Shown: piece by piece, positions 39,306 through 48,311 of the stretch
How the letters are laid out: the number at the start of each line of letters is the position of its first letter
Position numbering within the stretch: the first letter of the stretch is position 1
Notes under the pieces: generated by a model
Database searches by the model: none
Seen by the model: only the letters and a program-made list of their open reading frames with translations
Told to the model about the DNA's origin: nothing
Program-made: the position numbers and the translations under genes
NCBI RefSeq assembly: GCF_016481275.1
Contig: NZ_JAEMNW010000005.1
Location: 124,001-188,000, forward strand
DNA length: 64,000 bases
Source: Antrihabitans auranticaus
Lineage (GTDB): Bacteria > Actinomycetota > Actinomycetes > Mycobacteriales > Mycobacteriaceae
Direction of reading: 5' to 3'

Positions 39306-40211
39306 TCAACCTTCGGTACGTTGCACGCCGAGTTCTCGAAGGCGCACAACTTCGACGGCCTCCGCTGTTTTGGGCACGGCACCGCAGCTCGCAGGACGGG
39401 GTGGCAATGGACGTGTTCGGACGTGAGCCTCCCAGCGGCGCCCGTCGGTATGGACGACCACCGGATCCGACTGGGATTCGACGACGGTCAGCGCGTCGAC
39501 CGACGCGTGAATCGTCGATCGAACCGCTACCTCGGCGGCCTGGGCATATGCCGTGTACGAGCTGCGGCCGCGCAGGCCGGTGACCGGAACGCTGCCGGCG
39601 ACAACGGCCTCGACAACTGCCTCGCTCTGCTCGGCGTCGAGCCTGCCGTAGGTGTAACCGGTCGGCAGCATGATCATCGACGGCGCAAACCTATGCCCAC
39701 CCGTGTGCGAGCATTCCCAGACCATGTCCCCGTATGTCGCGGCGAGGTGCGCTGCGACCGGCCGACCGAATCGCGCGCAACACTGGTCGCGCTTGCTGTG
39801 CGCACAGACGAGCACGGTCGGTTCGGTCACTCGGTCCCCGATCCCCGGCGGTGGACCCGCCAACCTGTCGAGGTCGATGTCGAGCAACTCGTCCAGAGCT
39901 CCGATGACGAGCCGCTCGCACCAGGTGTTGCCGGGCGCGGAACTTGCGAGCAGCACCGTCCGCTGTCCGGTCGCGACTGTGCGACCGGATCGGCGGACAA
40001 GCATCGGCCGCACGTTGGCCGCGGCTGTCCGACGGCCCAACTCGGCGGAGAGCTCCACCCCGAGGACTGCGTCACCGATCATGTCGCGACCCCACGGACC
40101 GGGCTGCTCGACGCACAGCCACGCAGTTGCGTGCGCGGCAGTGCCGGGCAGTGGCTCATCGACGGCTGATGCTGCCGAGCAGGTCAGGTTCGGCTCGTTC
40201 GTTGTGGTCAC
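39306..40211 (-). CDS. Sucrase/ferredoxin-like family protein
   Basis: A 301-residue protein of the sucrase-ferredoxin-like family (Suc/Fer-like, thioredoxin-fold ferredoxin). The motif CAHSKRDQCCARFGRPVA and the later CSHTGGHRFAPS supply cysteines and histidine for a [2Fe-2S] cluster. The biochemical role in actinobacteria is not established, despite the old name. The YdeI-like gene lies 8 bp upstream on the same strand, so they may share a promoter. A terminator hairpin lies about 100 bp past its stop. Confidence 0.8.
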   Translation of the reverse strand: MTTTNEPNLTCSAASAVDEPLPGTAAHATAWLCVEQPGPWGRDMIGDAVLGVELSAELGRRTAAANVRPMLVRRSGRTVATGQRTVLLASSAPGNTWCERLVIGALDELLDIDLDRLAGPPPGIGDRVTEPTVLVCAHSKRDQCCARFGRPVAAHLAATYGDMVWECSHTGGHRFAPSMIMLPTGYTYGRLDAEQSEAVVEAVVAGSVPVTGLRGRSSYTAYAQAAEVAVRSTIHASVDALTVVESQSDPVVVHTDGRRWEAHVRTRPLPPRPASCGAVPKTAEAVEVVRLRELGVQRTEG

Positions 40212-40219
40212 CGATCGGC

Positions 40220-40795
40220 CTAGTGGAGCTTCTTGCCCTGGGCAAACATATCGATGAACTTGGCAATTCGGCGGGCTCTCGTTTCCGGGCGCTTCGCGTC
40301 GTTCAGTTGCAGGTGGACCGCGAAGTGATTGCGCTTGTCCAGTGTCGCGAAGAAGGCTTGTGCCGCAGGACTCTTGGCTAACTCATCGAGAAAATCTTGC
40401 GGTACTTCTGCTTCGCTGGGCCGCTCGGTTGCACGGTCCCACCGCCCGTCGGCCTTGGCGCGATCGATCTCGGCCTGGCCCGCCGGGCGCATTCGGCCCT
40501 GACCGATGAGGTCGGCGACCTTTTCCTGATTACGTTTGGACCACGGGCTCTGGGCACGACGGGGCGTGAAGCCCTGCAGATAGAAGTCGTCGTCGATTCG
40601 CCGCGCCTGCCCATCGATCCACCCGAAGCACAATGCCTCGTCGAGTGCGCGAGCGTGGTTGATCGACTTCTGCCCCGTCCCCTTCTTGGCAATCTTGATC
40701 CAGACGCCGTCGAACACGTTGTGATTCTGCTCGAGCCACTCGCGGAATTCCGCCTCGTCCGCGAAGTACTCGGTCGGCCGTTCGGGTGTGGGCAT
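40220..40795 (-). CDS. YdeI/OmpD-associated family protein
   Basis: A 191-residue cytosolic YdeI-like protein. It has the family pattern FREWLEQNHNVFDGVWIKIAKK, ALCFGWIDGQARRIDDDFYLQ, then a C-terminal Arg/Lys-rich part (AKRPETRARRIAKF). YdeI was linked to peptide or bacteriocin resistance in enterobacteria; its role here is unknown. A -10 TAGAAT ends 6 nt before its ATG, suggesting a leaderless mRNA. It is divergent from an AraC-type regulator with only 23 bp between start codons. Confidence 0.85.
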   Translation of the reverse strand: MPTPERPTEYFADEAEFREWLEQNHNVFDGVWIKIAKKGTGQKSINHARALDEALCFGWIDGQARRIDDDFYLQGFTPRRAQSPWSKRNQEKVADLIGQGRMRPAGQAEIDRAKADGRWDRATERPSEAEVPQDFLDELAKSPAAQAFFATLDKRNHFAVHLQLNDAKRPETRARRIAKFIDMFAQGKKLH

Positions 40796-40818
40796 GAGTC
40801 GATTCTAGGATTACCGAT

Positions 40819-41634
40819 GTGCCACACGACGAGCCCCGCGGTGAACCTGGCGCAGTCCTGCGGCCTGATATCGCCGATCCGTTGATCGATGTGAAACGCG
40901 TGCGGCCACGAGAATCGTTGCGGCCCTTCGTCGACTACCTGTGGCTCGTGCGCTGGACGATCACTGCAGAGCACCGGCAGCAGGTGCTGCCGCAGCCGAA
41001 GATTCATCTTGCAGCCGAGAAGGGCCGCCTGCTGGTGCACGGGGTGAGTCGAGAACCGTTCTTTCGCACCTTTACTACTTCGGGACACGTCATCGGGGTC
41101 GCGTTCCGCCCGGGCGGCTTTCGGCCGTTCCTCCGTTCGAGCGTCGGCGCAATCGAGGGAAGAGTCGTTCCTGCAGGCGAGTTGCTGGCTCTCGACGATC
41201 GACCGACCGCACAAGAGGTGCTCGCTGCGCAGGACGACGCAGTGATCGTGGCAGGTATCGAGAGGTATCTGGAAAGCCTTGACCCCGAACCGGATCCGAT
41301 GATCGAGGAGGTCGCAGCGATCGTCGAGCGAATCGAGAGCGACACCGGCGTGCACCGCGTCGACCAGGTTGCGAAGTTCGCGGGTATGAGTGCCCGAACC
41401 CTGCAGCGGCTCTTCACGGATTACGTTGGCATTGCACCGAAGTGGGTCATTCAACGGCGTCGGCTGATCGACGCTGCGGAACATGCGCACAACGGTCCGG
41501 TGGTGTGGGCCGACCTCGCCGATCAGCTCGGCTTCAGCGATCAAGCTCATCTCATTCGCGCCTGGACGGCAGCGGTAGGAACACCGCCGGCAACCTACGT
41601 TCGTGAGACTCGCGGCTGGCGTCCACGCGGGTGA
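40819..41634 (+). CDS. AraC-family transcriptional regulator
   Basis: A 271-residue regulator with an N-terminal DUF6597-like domain (RESLRPFVDYLWLVRW) and a C-terminal AraC HTH pair (VDQVAKFAGMSARTLQRLF and LADQLGFSDQAHLIRAW). The GTG at 40819 is preceded by -10 TAGGAT at 7 nt, suggesting a leaderless mRNA. Divergence from the YdeI-like gene across 23 bp suggests it controls that gene and itself (inference). The inducer is unknown. Confidence 0.88.
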   Translation: MPHDEPRGEPGAVLRPDIADPLIDVKRVRPRESLRPFVDYLWLVRWTITAEHRQQVLPQPKIHLAAEKGRLLVHGVSREPFFRTFTTSGHVIGVAFRPGGFRPFLRSSVGAIEGRVVPAGELLALDDRPTAQEVLAAQDDAVIVAGIERYLESLDPEPDPMIEEVAAIVERIESDTGVHRVDQVAKFAGMSARTLQRLFTDYVGIAPKWVIQRRRLIDAAEHAHNGPVVWADLADQLGFSDQAHLIRAWTAAVGTPPATYVRETRGWRPRG

Positions 41635-41642
41635 GGAGCCCG

Positions 41643-42395
41643 TCAGTCGGACATCAGGAACGGCAGAACCACACCTTCGAAATCCGAGTACCGGTCGCGA
41701 TGAATGCTGTGCCCGGAGCTGAATCTGACGACCGTGCAGTCGGGAATCGCTTGGACCATTGCGTCGAGTTTGATCGGGTCGACCATCCCGCCCTTGCCAC
41801 CCCGTAAGACCAGAGTGGGTGCCGTGATGTCCGGCAACCGCTCCCACCACGTGGGGTTCGGTTTCCGAAACTGCGCCAGGGCCGACGAGGTCATCGAGCG
41901 GTCGAATGCGAGTACCGCTCGTGGGTGCCGGACGACGCTGGACGCCGCATGCCACAACTCGGGAGCCGAAGGGAAACGGCCTGTCAGTTGAGCAGGCGGA
42001 TCCCCGACCCGCATCGGTAGCGGACACTCTTCGATGACGAGTCGACGAACCAGTTCGGGGCGCGTCTGGGCGATCTCGGAGATCGCGTACCCACCGAGCG
42101 AATGCCCGACAAAGTCTGCGGAGAGCAGGTTCAATTCGTCGCAGAGCCGGAGAACGTCTGCGCCGAAGTCGTTGAACAGATAGGTGGGCGCATGGGCGCT
42201 GCGGCCATGTCCACGAAGATCCGGAATGATCACCCGACGACCTTTTGCGACGAGTTCGCGAGCAAATCGGTCCCAGGTGTACCCGTCCCCGCCCATGCCG
42301 TGGACCAAAACGACCGGGACCGGATCGGGCGAGCCCGAATCGCGGTATGCGATGTTCACACCGGCCAGCGCCACAGTGCTCGTCGTCAGGTCCAC
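41643..42395 (-). CDS. Alpha/beta-fold hydrolase
   Basis: A 250-residue alpha/beta hydrolase with oxyanion motif VHGMGG, nucleophile elbow GHSLGG (Ser near residue 96) and catalytic His in SSGHSIHRD. It has no signal peptide. It begins 27 bp after imuB on the same strand and could be the tail of the imuA'-imuB transcript, though nothing ties it to DNA repair. The substrate cannot be named. Confidence 0.87.
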   Translation of the reverse strand: MDLTTSTVALAGVNIAYRDSGSPDPVPVVLVHGMGGDGYTWDRFARELVAKGRRVIIPDLRGHGRSAHAPTYLFNDFGADVLRLCDELNLLSADFVGHSLGGYAISEIAQTRPELVRRLVIEECPLPMRVGDPPAQLTGRFPSAPELWHAASSVVRHPRAVLAFDRSMTSSALAQFRKPNPTWWERLPDITAPTLVLRGGKGGMVDPIKLDAMVQAIPDCTVVRFSSGHSIHRDRYSDFEGVVLPFLMSD

Positions 42396-42422
42396 AAAGG
42401 CAGCGTAATGGCAGATCGAGAC

Positions 42423-43994
42423 TCACTCGTAAACCCCCTCGACGCTCCAGGCGCTGTCGTGAAACGCCAACAGCAAAGCCTTCGGCTCGTCCAACAGAAC
42501 CTGGGCTCGTGCCGCGTTGTGACTTGCGGCAGGATCCCACCACCGCTCGTCCACCGACCACGGACCTGCCCAACCACGTAGCTGCCATACCCTTGTCCCC
42601 CAACGCAATCGATCCGGAACCGAATCGAAGACGCCACGCTCGGTGACCAGCACCGGCGCACCGTTGCAGTCCTCGAGCGCCACTTCGGGTCTGCTGTCGA
42701 GCACCGCCGCAGGTGCGGGCTCGGGTAGTCGCCCGGGCCACGGAGCAGCGGGATCCGACTCCGGGACCAGTTCGTCCCCCAGCGGAACGAGGGTGATCCG
42801 TTCTGCCGGTCCCCTACCGCCGCTGAGCACCCCGACTTGAACCGCCTCACCACCGAGTAGACCCTGCACGCGGACAAGCGCTCGACGTGCCCGCTCGTCG
42901 CCCTCACCGACGCCACCCCACAGCCCGAGCTGCAGCGCACTCGCAGCAACCACCTCGACCGGTTCGAGGCGCAGAGTGGTGATACCTGCGGTGGGCTTGG
43001 ATTCGCTGCGACCGGTCAGCCAGCCGTCCAGCTGCCACCGCACCCGGTCTGCTGTTCCCTCCGGGGTCAACGGTTCCGCGCACCGCCATGTTCGCGAGAG
43101 GTGCTCACCGTTGCCAGTGCTTGCCTGAACGAGTAGCCGGGTACATGCAACGGCCGCTGCTGCCAATTTGACGTGCAATTGCTCCGCAAGAGATCGGCCT
43201 GCGAAGGCTGCCGCGTCGACCCGATCGATCGGGGGGTCCATCTGCTGCTCCACTTCGAGGTTCGGTGGCAGCGCACGTGCAGAAGGCGGACGTTCGGGCT
43301 CGCCCCTCGAACTGCGATGAGCGGCGACGGCGTCGGTTCCGAACCGCGACGCCACGTCGACAGGCGAGAGCGCGGCGAACGCGCCGATTGTCCGTAAACC
43401 CAAGCGGTGTAACAGATCCACGAGATCGGTGCGCTCGGGTGCGGCAAGGCTAGGTTCGGCCGACAACTCCGATATCGGTAGCGGCGCAAGGAATTGGGCA
43501 CCACCGCCACGCGGCACTATCGCAGCCCTGCGGGCTGCAATCACTGCTGTCGACAACTCGTCCGCAATCCCGATCTGACATTCGACTCCGGTCGCCGCGG
43601 CCTCGTCCACCAGTCGTTCGGCCGCCGCATGTTCGGATCCGAAGTATCGGCTGACACCGCGCGCCGACAGCACAAGCAATCCGGGGCGTAGCACCTCGAC
43701 ACCAGGGGCAATTGCGTCGATTGCAGCAGCGACCGGTTCGAACAGACGCGCATCGCGGTCCGGATCCGCGAGAGCGATATAGACCTGTGGGCATCTGGCC
43801 TGGGCTTCGCGCTTGCGTAGCCCGCGTCTGACACCCTCGGTTCGCGCAGTGGCCGAACACGCGATCACCCGGTTCGCCGAAGTGACGGCAATGGGACCGG
43901 TCGGCGAGATGTCAGCTGCAACTGCAGCGGCAATTGCCGGCCAGTCAGGACACCAGAGGGCAAGAACACGCGACTGCGCCTTGGGCGCCGTCAT
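42423..43994 (-). CDS. imuB: ImuB, inactive Y-family polymerase-like mutasome subunit
   Basis: A 523-residue Y-family polymerase homologue (Rv3394c). The N-terminal catalytic acidic residues are missing (LALWCPDWPA in place of the active-site DMDAFF-type motif), so it should not polymerise. The beta-clamp-binding motif QLGLWG is at residues 355-360, like QLPLWG in M. tuberculosis ImuB. ImuB is the hub that links DnaE2 and ImuA' to the sliding clamp. The ATG at 43994 overlaps the imuA' stop (ATGA). Confidence 0.93.
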   Translation of the reverse strand: MTAPKAQSRVLALWCPDWPAIAAAVAADISPTGPIAVTSANRVIACSATARTEGVRRGLRKREAQARCPQVYIALADPDRDARLFEPVAAAIDAIAPGVEVLRPGLLVLSARGVSRYFGSEHAAAERLVDEAAATGVECQIGIADELSTAVIAARRAAIVPRGGGAQFLAPLPISELSAEPSLAAPERTDLVDLLHRLGLRTIGAFAALSPVDVASRFGTDAVAAHRSSRGEPERPPSARALPPNLEVEQQMDPPIDRVDAAAFAGRSLAEQLHVKLAAAAVACTRLLVQASTGNGEHLSRTWRCAEPLTPEGTADRVRWQLDGWLTGRSESKPTAGITTLRLEPVEVVAASALQLGLWGGVGEGDERARRALVRVQGLLGGEAVQVGVLSGGRGPAERITLVPLGDELVPESDPAAPWPGRLPEPAPAAVLDSRPEVALEDCNGAPVLVTERGVFDSVPDRLRWGTRVWQLRGWAGPWSVDERWWDPAASHNAARAQVLLDEPKALLLAFHDSAWSVEGVYE

Positions 43995-44737
43995 ATCGAA
44001 ACCGCTTCCGGCAGTTGCACTATCGCAGGGCGGGCAACCGGAGTAACCCATTCGATCCTGCCGTCCACCTGCTGCACATCCAATCGCGCGATTGCCGGAC
44101 CGAAGGCCCTGCCCTGCGCACGAACAGCCAATTGCAGAGACCGCAGCCGCCCCGACCCCCTACCTAGACCGCCATAGCCGACCACTCGAGCATCGAGCCT
44201 GAGTTCCGCGCCAGACCATTGGCCGTCGGCTACGACGAGAGTGCACCCCTTGCTACGCGCTCGCGCGACGACAGCACGCGCTCGCGTTGGCGACACAGTT
44301 GCGCCGCCGAGACCGAGAACAACCAGATCCATCCCGTCCAGCAACACCGCCGCGACTTCGACGGGATCCGGGCCAGGATCTGGCACCAGCGCGATGCGGC
44401 CAAGTTGAGCTCCCATTTCGCAGGCAGCGAGCAACCCCAGCCGAGGCCTGCCGATCACGACTGCATGACCACCTCCAGCAGTTACCGAAGCGAGCAAACC
44501 TACGAGCAAAGAACTTGCGCCGGCAATCGATACGACCGATCCCCTGACCAATCCACCGAAGGGCAGCAAGTCTGCCAGCGCACCAGGCACCTGCAAAACC
44601 TGAGTCGATTCTTCTTCCGCCCCTAGGGGAATTCGCAGATTCTTGGCCTCGCCACGAGCTGGAACAGCAGCGATTCGACTCCTGAGCAACTCGAGGCGCT
44701 CTTGTCGAGACAGCCCGGAAAGTGCAGCATCCCCCAT
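43991..44737 (-). CDS. imuA': ImuA', RecA-like mutasome accessory protein
   Basis: A 248-residue RecA-like protein (Rv3395c) with a degenerate ATPase core: GSVVSIAGASSLLVGLLAS replaces a proper Walker A, and LVVLGLGG is at the Walker B position. It binds ImuB and is needed for DnaE2-dependent mutagenesis. I chose the ATG at 44737 (MGDAAL), since the family starts near LRSRIAAVP; a GTG at 44833 would add 32 unlike residues. The region upstream to the divergent kinase (about 316 bp) holds the leader and an SOS box. Confidence 0.88.
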   Translation of the reverse strand: MGDAALSGLSRQERLELLRSRIAAVPARGEAKNLRIPLGAEEESTQVLQVPGALADLLPFGGLVRGSVVSIAGASSLLVGLLASVTAGGGHAVVIGRPRLGLLAACEMGAQLGRIALVPDPGPDPVEVAAVLLDGMDLVVLGLGGATVSPTRARAVVARARSKGCTLVVADGQWSGAELRLDARVVGYGGLGRGSGRLRSLQLAVRAQGRAFGPAIARLDVQQVDGRIEWVTPVARPAIVQLPEAVSI

Positions 44738-44918
44738 GAAACCGCTCGGCTGTTCTGCAAAATCAACTGGAAAACTCAACCTCGAACTCCCATACCTCCA
44801 GCGATCGAGGAACTCCGAGACCGAAGCACGCACGATCGAAGACAGTCACCAACAGCCGTCAAGGCATTGGCAACCACGGGGAAGACGTGGTCGACAACCT
44901 CTGTTAACTACAAGTTTG

Positions 44919-44934
44919 TCGAACAGATTTTCGA
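44919..44934 (-). promoter_or_regulatory. LexA (SOS) box of imuA'-imuB
   Basis: TCGAACAGATTTTCGA differs from the TCGAAC-N4-GTTCGA operator by one base. It lies 182 bp before the chosen imuA' start (86 bp before the alternative GTG). It should place imuA'-imuB in the LexA regulon with dnaE2. The divergent kinase gene starts 120 bp to its right, so an effect there is possible but less likely. Confidence 0.8.
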
Positions 44935-45053
44935 CTGATTTCAGTAAACCGACTTGGCGCTCCTGAGTCAAGTCCGAATTATGGCAACTTTTCAGCTATC
45001 GTGCGATGGGCTAGTGGTCGGACTCAGCGCCAACACGCGATACGCTCGCAAAG

Positions 45054-46232
45054 GTGACCAGACACTCAGGACCGGGAGTCGGGCCGGACTACCTCGTCGC
45101 GGGCCGTTACCGATTGCGCTCGAAGCTCGGCGGCGGCATGAGTTCGGTGTGGTTGGCACACGACAAACTGCTCGACCGCGAGGTCGCCATCAAGCAGGTC
45201 GCCTCGACCGCTCGTCTCGATCCGGACAAGGCCGCAGAGGTTCGCGAGAGCACCATTCGCGAAGGCCGAATGGCTGCCCAACTCTCGCACGTTCACGCCA
45301 TCGCGATGTACGACGTCGCCCTGGACTCCGGTGAACCCTGGCTCGTCATGGAGTACATCCCCTCCCGCAGCCTCGCGCAGGCACTGCACATCACCGACAC
45401 GCTGTCGCCTTTCGAGGTCGCACAGATCGGAGCGCAGGTTGCCGACGCACTCGCAAAAGCGCACGCCGCCGGCATCATCCACCGCGACATCAAGCCTGGA
45501 AACATCCTCGTCGCAGATCGCGGCAGACACGTCGGCACGGTCAAGATCGGCGACTTCGGGATCTCGCGTGCAATCGGCGACCACGGCGAACGGTCCGACA
45601 TGATCACCGGCACCCCCGCCTACTTCGCTCCCGAGGTCGCCCGTGGCAAAGACCCGACCGAAGCGAGCGACGTCTTCTCCCTCGGCGCCACGCTGTACAC
45701 CGCCATCGAAGGCCACCCGCCGTTCGGCTTCGACGAAGATACGCAAGCCCTGTTGCAGAAGATCGCATCCGCCGCGATCATCCCGCCCGAGCACAGCGCC
45801 GAACTCACCGACATCCTTCTCGACATGCTCGAACCGGATCCGGATCGGCGACCGACCATGGCGCAGGTACGCGATACGCTCGCACATCTTGCCGCCGGTG
45901 AGGGCGGTAATCCCGCCTACATCTTCGGCGTACCGATCCGTGACTCCGACGGGTCGACCCCCGGCTGGGCACAACGAAACGCCGTCTTCACCGAACGCCG
46001 TCCGAACCGGCCACCCGACCGGCCACTTGCTCCCGAATACCGGCCCGCACCAGCACTCCCGAAGAAAATCCCAGTCAGGCAGGCCGCTGCGCCCGCACAG
46101 GGCCGTGTTCGACCGAAAAGGGCTGAACCGCAAGCAAAATCACAGGCCGCGCCACTCCTCATCGCCATGGGGCTGCTACTTGTGGTGATACTCGTGCTAG
46201 CTGGTGGCGTCTTCATGCTTACCCGGTTCTGA
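45054..46232 (+). CDS. Membrane-anchored serine/threonine protein kinase (Hanks type)
   Basis: A 392-residue Pkn-type kinase. The glycine loop is LGGGMSS, with Lys47 (AIKQV), Glu70, catalytic loop HRDIKPGN (143-150), DFG (167-169) and the activation segment ending GTPAYFAPE. A Pro-rich juxtamembrane part (about 285-360) is followed by one membrane helix at 367-389 with no extracellular sensor domain. The GTG at 45054 has a -10 TACGCT at 7 nt, suggesting a leaderless mRNA. Substrates are unknown. Convergent with the esrR-like gene, 10 bp apart. Confidence 0.93.
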   Translation: MTRHSGPGVGPDYLVAGRYRLRSKLGGGMSSVWLAHDKLLDREVAIKQVASTARLDPDKAAEVRESTIREGRMAAQLSHVHAIAMYDVALDSGEPWLVMEYIPSRSLAQALHITDTLSPFEVAQIGAQVADALAKAHAAGIIHRDIKPGNILVADRGRHVGTVKIGDFGISRAIGDHGERSDMITGTPAYFAPEVARGKDPTEASDVFSLGATLYTAIEGHPPFGFDEDTQALLQKIASAAIIPPEHSAELTDILLDMLEPDPDRRPTMAQVRDTLAHLAAGEGGNPAYIFGVPIRDSDGSTPGWAQRNAVFTERRPNRPPDRPLAPEYRPAPALPKKIPVRQAAAPAQGRVRPKRAEPQAKSQAAPLLIAMGLLLVVILVLAGGVFMLTRF

Positions 46233-46242
46233 CACCCGGACC

Positions 46243-46890
46243 TCAGTCGATCCGGCGTCGGTGCGCCCATCTTGTCAACGCGTTCCTGTTGGATTGCTGC
46301 GTCTTTCGAAGCACGTTCGAGGCGTGCGTCTCGACCGTTTTCACCGAGATGAAGAGATCCTCCGCGATCTCGCGATAGGTGTAGCCGCGCGCCAATAGCC
46401 GCAGCACTTCGAGTTCGCGCGGGGTCAGAGAATCGAGTTCGGGATCGAGCGGCGGCTCCGGAACCGCGGACCGCCCGGTGAACGAATCGAGCACGAACCC
46501 TGCCAACCGCGGACTGAACACCGCGTCCCCACTTGCGACCCGTCTGATGCCCTCGGCCAGTTCGGCACCCGAAATCGTCTTCGTCACGTAACCGCGCGCA
46601 CCCGCACGGATCACCGCAATCACGTCTTCGGCTGCGTCGGACACACTCAGCGCCAGGCACACGGGTCCGCTGTCGATGCCGCCCAGCACCGACACCCCGC
46701 CGCCGTCGGGCATGTGCACGTCGAGCAGCACCACATCCGGCCGGGTCGCGTTGATTCCTGCGACGGCAGCGGCGACTCCGCCTGCCTCGCCGACTACCTC
46801 GATATCGGACTCCCTGCCGAGCTCGGCTCGGACGCCGGAGCGGAATACAGCGTGATCGTCGACCAGAAATACGCGGCAGCGCGTCGTCAC
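46243..46890 (-). CDS. esrR: NarL/LuxR-type response regulator (EsrR-like)
   Basis: A 215-residue response regulator. The receiver domain has Asp11/Asp12, phosphoacceptor Asp57 (VVLLDVHM) and the conserved Thr/Lys (VTKT). The LuxR HTH lies at about 150-207 (LTPRELEVLRLLARGYTYREIAEDL). Its GTG start overlaps the sensor kinase stop by 4 bp. Together with the PspC-domain kinase and the divergent PspC membrane protein it matches the EsrISR three-component envelope-stress system described next to guaA in C. glutamicum. Confidence 0.85.
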   Translation of the reverse strand: MTTRCRVFLVDDHAVFRSGVRAELGRESDIEVVGEAGGVAAAVAGINATRPDVVLLDVHMPDGGGVSVLGGIDSGPVCLALSVSDAAEDVIAVIRAGARGYVTKTISGAELAEGIRRVASGDAVFSPRLAGFVLDSFTGRSAVPEPPLDPELDSLTPRELEVLRLLARGYTYREIAEDLFISVKTVETHASNVLRKTQQSNRNALTRWAHRRRID

Positions 46891-48215
46891 CGAAGCTGCT
46901 CCTCGGCGGTGCGGCCCAACTCGGCATCGCGAAGAGATTCCCGAACAATGTTGCGTGGCATGCGAATACGAATCTCGGTCCCCTTACCCAGCGCCGAACG
47001 TACCTTGACGTCGCCTCCGCGACGCTCGATGCGCCCGCAGATCGAGCGAGCCAGGCCCTGCCGGTCCGACGATACCGCGTCGACGTCGAAGCCCGACCCG
47101 CGATCACGGACGAAGACACTGACCCGCTCGGCCTCGACCTCGGCGAAGAGGTCGACCTCGTCTGCCCCGGAATGCTTGGCTGCATTCACCAGCGCCTCAC
47201 GGGTTGCGCCGAGGAGTGCGGTGAACTGCTCCTTCGGCAACCCGGACGCGAGCTCGTCCGTTCCGCTCCCTCCGGCTAGCGTCAGATCGCCGACCGTCAC
47301 GGGAGTGACCTTCACACCGTGCTGATCCTCGACCTCGCCGGCAATCGTCCGCATCGCGGCGGCCAAGCTCGCATACGCTGTCTCACCGCCGCTGAACAGC
47401 CATTTGCGTAGTTCGCGCTCCTGACTGCGAGCCAGTCGCACGACCTCTTGCGGGCTCTGCGCCTGTCGCTGGATGAGGGCGAGCGTCTGCAGCACCGAAT
47501 CGTGCAGGTGCGATGCGATCTCTTCCCGTTCCTCGTTGCGAATTCGCGCTGCACGCTCGGCGTTGAGTGCGCGCAACATCCGGAGCCACAGCGGGACGGT
47601 CAGCAAACCCGCGCCGATCAGCGTCACGAATACGGCCAGCAAAGAAGACCCCAGCGACCCGAGGTCCACGCGGGCGAACACGACGACACCGAGCCCGACG
47701 ACGATAAGTGTTGCGCCACCGACGATTCGGGCCCAGGTCAGAACCGATGGCCGCTGCGGCAGGCCGAAAACCGACCGCGGACCGTCCGCATCGAACTCGC
47801 GCCACACCAAAGCCGCGCCGACCGCAACGATGATGATCGGCACGATGATCTGCGCCGCGGTTCCGCTGAACACCCACGAAACGGCAGCCGAAAGCCCCAG
47901 ACCGATGATCGCGAACCCATAGGCCTGCTTGCGCTCTGTCGAAGTGGGTCGCCCGGTATCCGCCCCGCCGGGCGTGAAGATCCACAGCAGTCCGTACGCA
48001 ACCATTCCTGCACCCGCCAGCGCGGCTAGGAACGCGAATGCCACCCGGACCTTGAGTACGTCGATTCCAAGGTGGTCGGCAAGTCCGCCTGCGACCCCGC
48101 CCACGATGCGACCACCCGATCGCCGTACGAGGCGACCGGGCGCGGGTTCCGGGATCGGAATCGGGAAGGCGGGCGGCACATCTTCGATACTGCCCGATCC
48201 GAAGCCTCCTGACAT
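46887..48215 (-). CDS. esrS: PspC-domain sensor histidine kinase (EsrS-like)
   Basis: A 442-residue NarX-type kinase. A PspC domain is at about 28-82 (RRSGGRIVGGVAGGLADHLGI), then five more membrane segments to about residue 212. The dimerisation and phosphotransfer helix has His238 (ASHLHDSVLQTL), and the HATPase domain shows EALVNAAKHSGA and DRGSGFD. In LiaFSR/EsrISR-type systems a PspC membrane protein holds such a kinase off until cell-wall stress. Start is the ATG at 48215. It is divergent from that membrane-protein gene. Confidence 0.87.
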   Translation of the reverse strand: MSGGFGSGSIEDVPPAFPIPIPEPAPGRLVRRSGGRIVGGVAGGLADHLGIDVLKVRVAFAFLAALAGAGMVAYGLLWIFTPGGADTGRPTSTERKQAYGFAIIGLGLSAAVSWVFSGTAAQIIVPIIIVAVGAALVWREFDADGPRSVFGLPQRPSVLTWARIVGGATLIVVGLGVVVFARVDLGSLGSSLLAVFVTLIGAGLLTVPLWLRMLRALNAERAARIRNEEREEIASHLHDSVLQTLALIQRQAQSPQEVVRLARSQERELRKWLFSGGETAYASLAAAMRTIAGEVEDQHGVKVTPVTVGDLTLAGGSGTDELASGLPKEQFTALLGATREALVNAAKHSGADEVDLFAEVEAERVSVFVRDRGSGFDVDAVSSDRQGLARSICGRIERRGGDVKVRSALGKGTEIRIRMPRNIVRESLRDAELGRTAEEQLR

Positions 48216-48311
48216 CGGGGATCGCCCTGATCTGGAGGGTGTTCTCGGCAGGCTCAAAGATCAGGGTTCCCCCCGATGCGCGCAGACGCCCTGTCCGGCC
48301 ACGATTGCTCC

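Noticed and set aside
40378-42741. A 787-codon open frame on the minus strand
   Set aside because: It runs across the AraC regulator, the YdeI gene and the hydrolase in other frames. Its composition is Arg/Ser/Pro-rich and no domain is recognisable, whereas the overlapped genes have clear family motifs.
44738-44833. Longer imuA' start at GTG 44833
   Set aside because: The added 32 residues do not resemble the family and no ribosome-binding site precedes the GTG; this stretch is more likely 5' leader after the SOS box.
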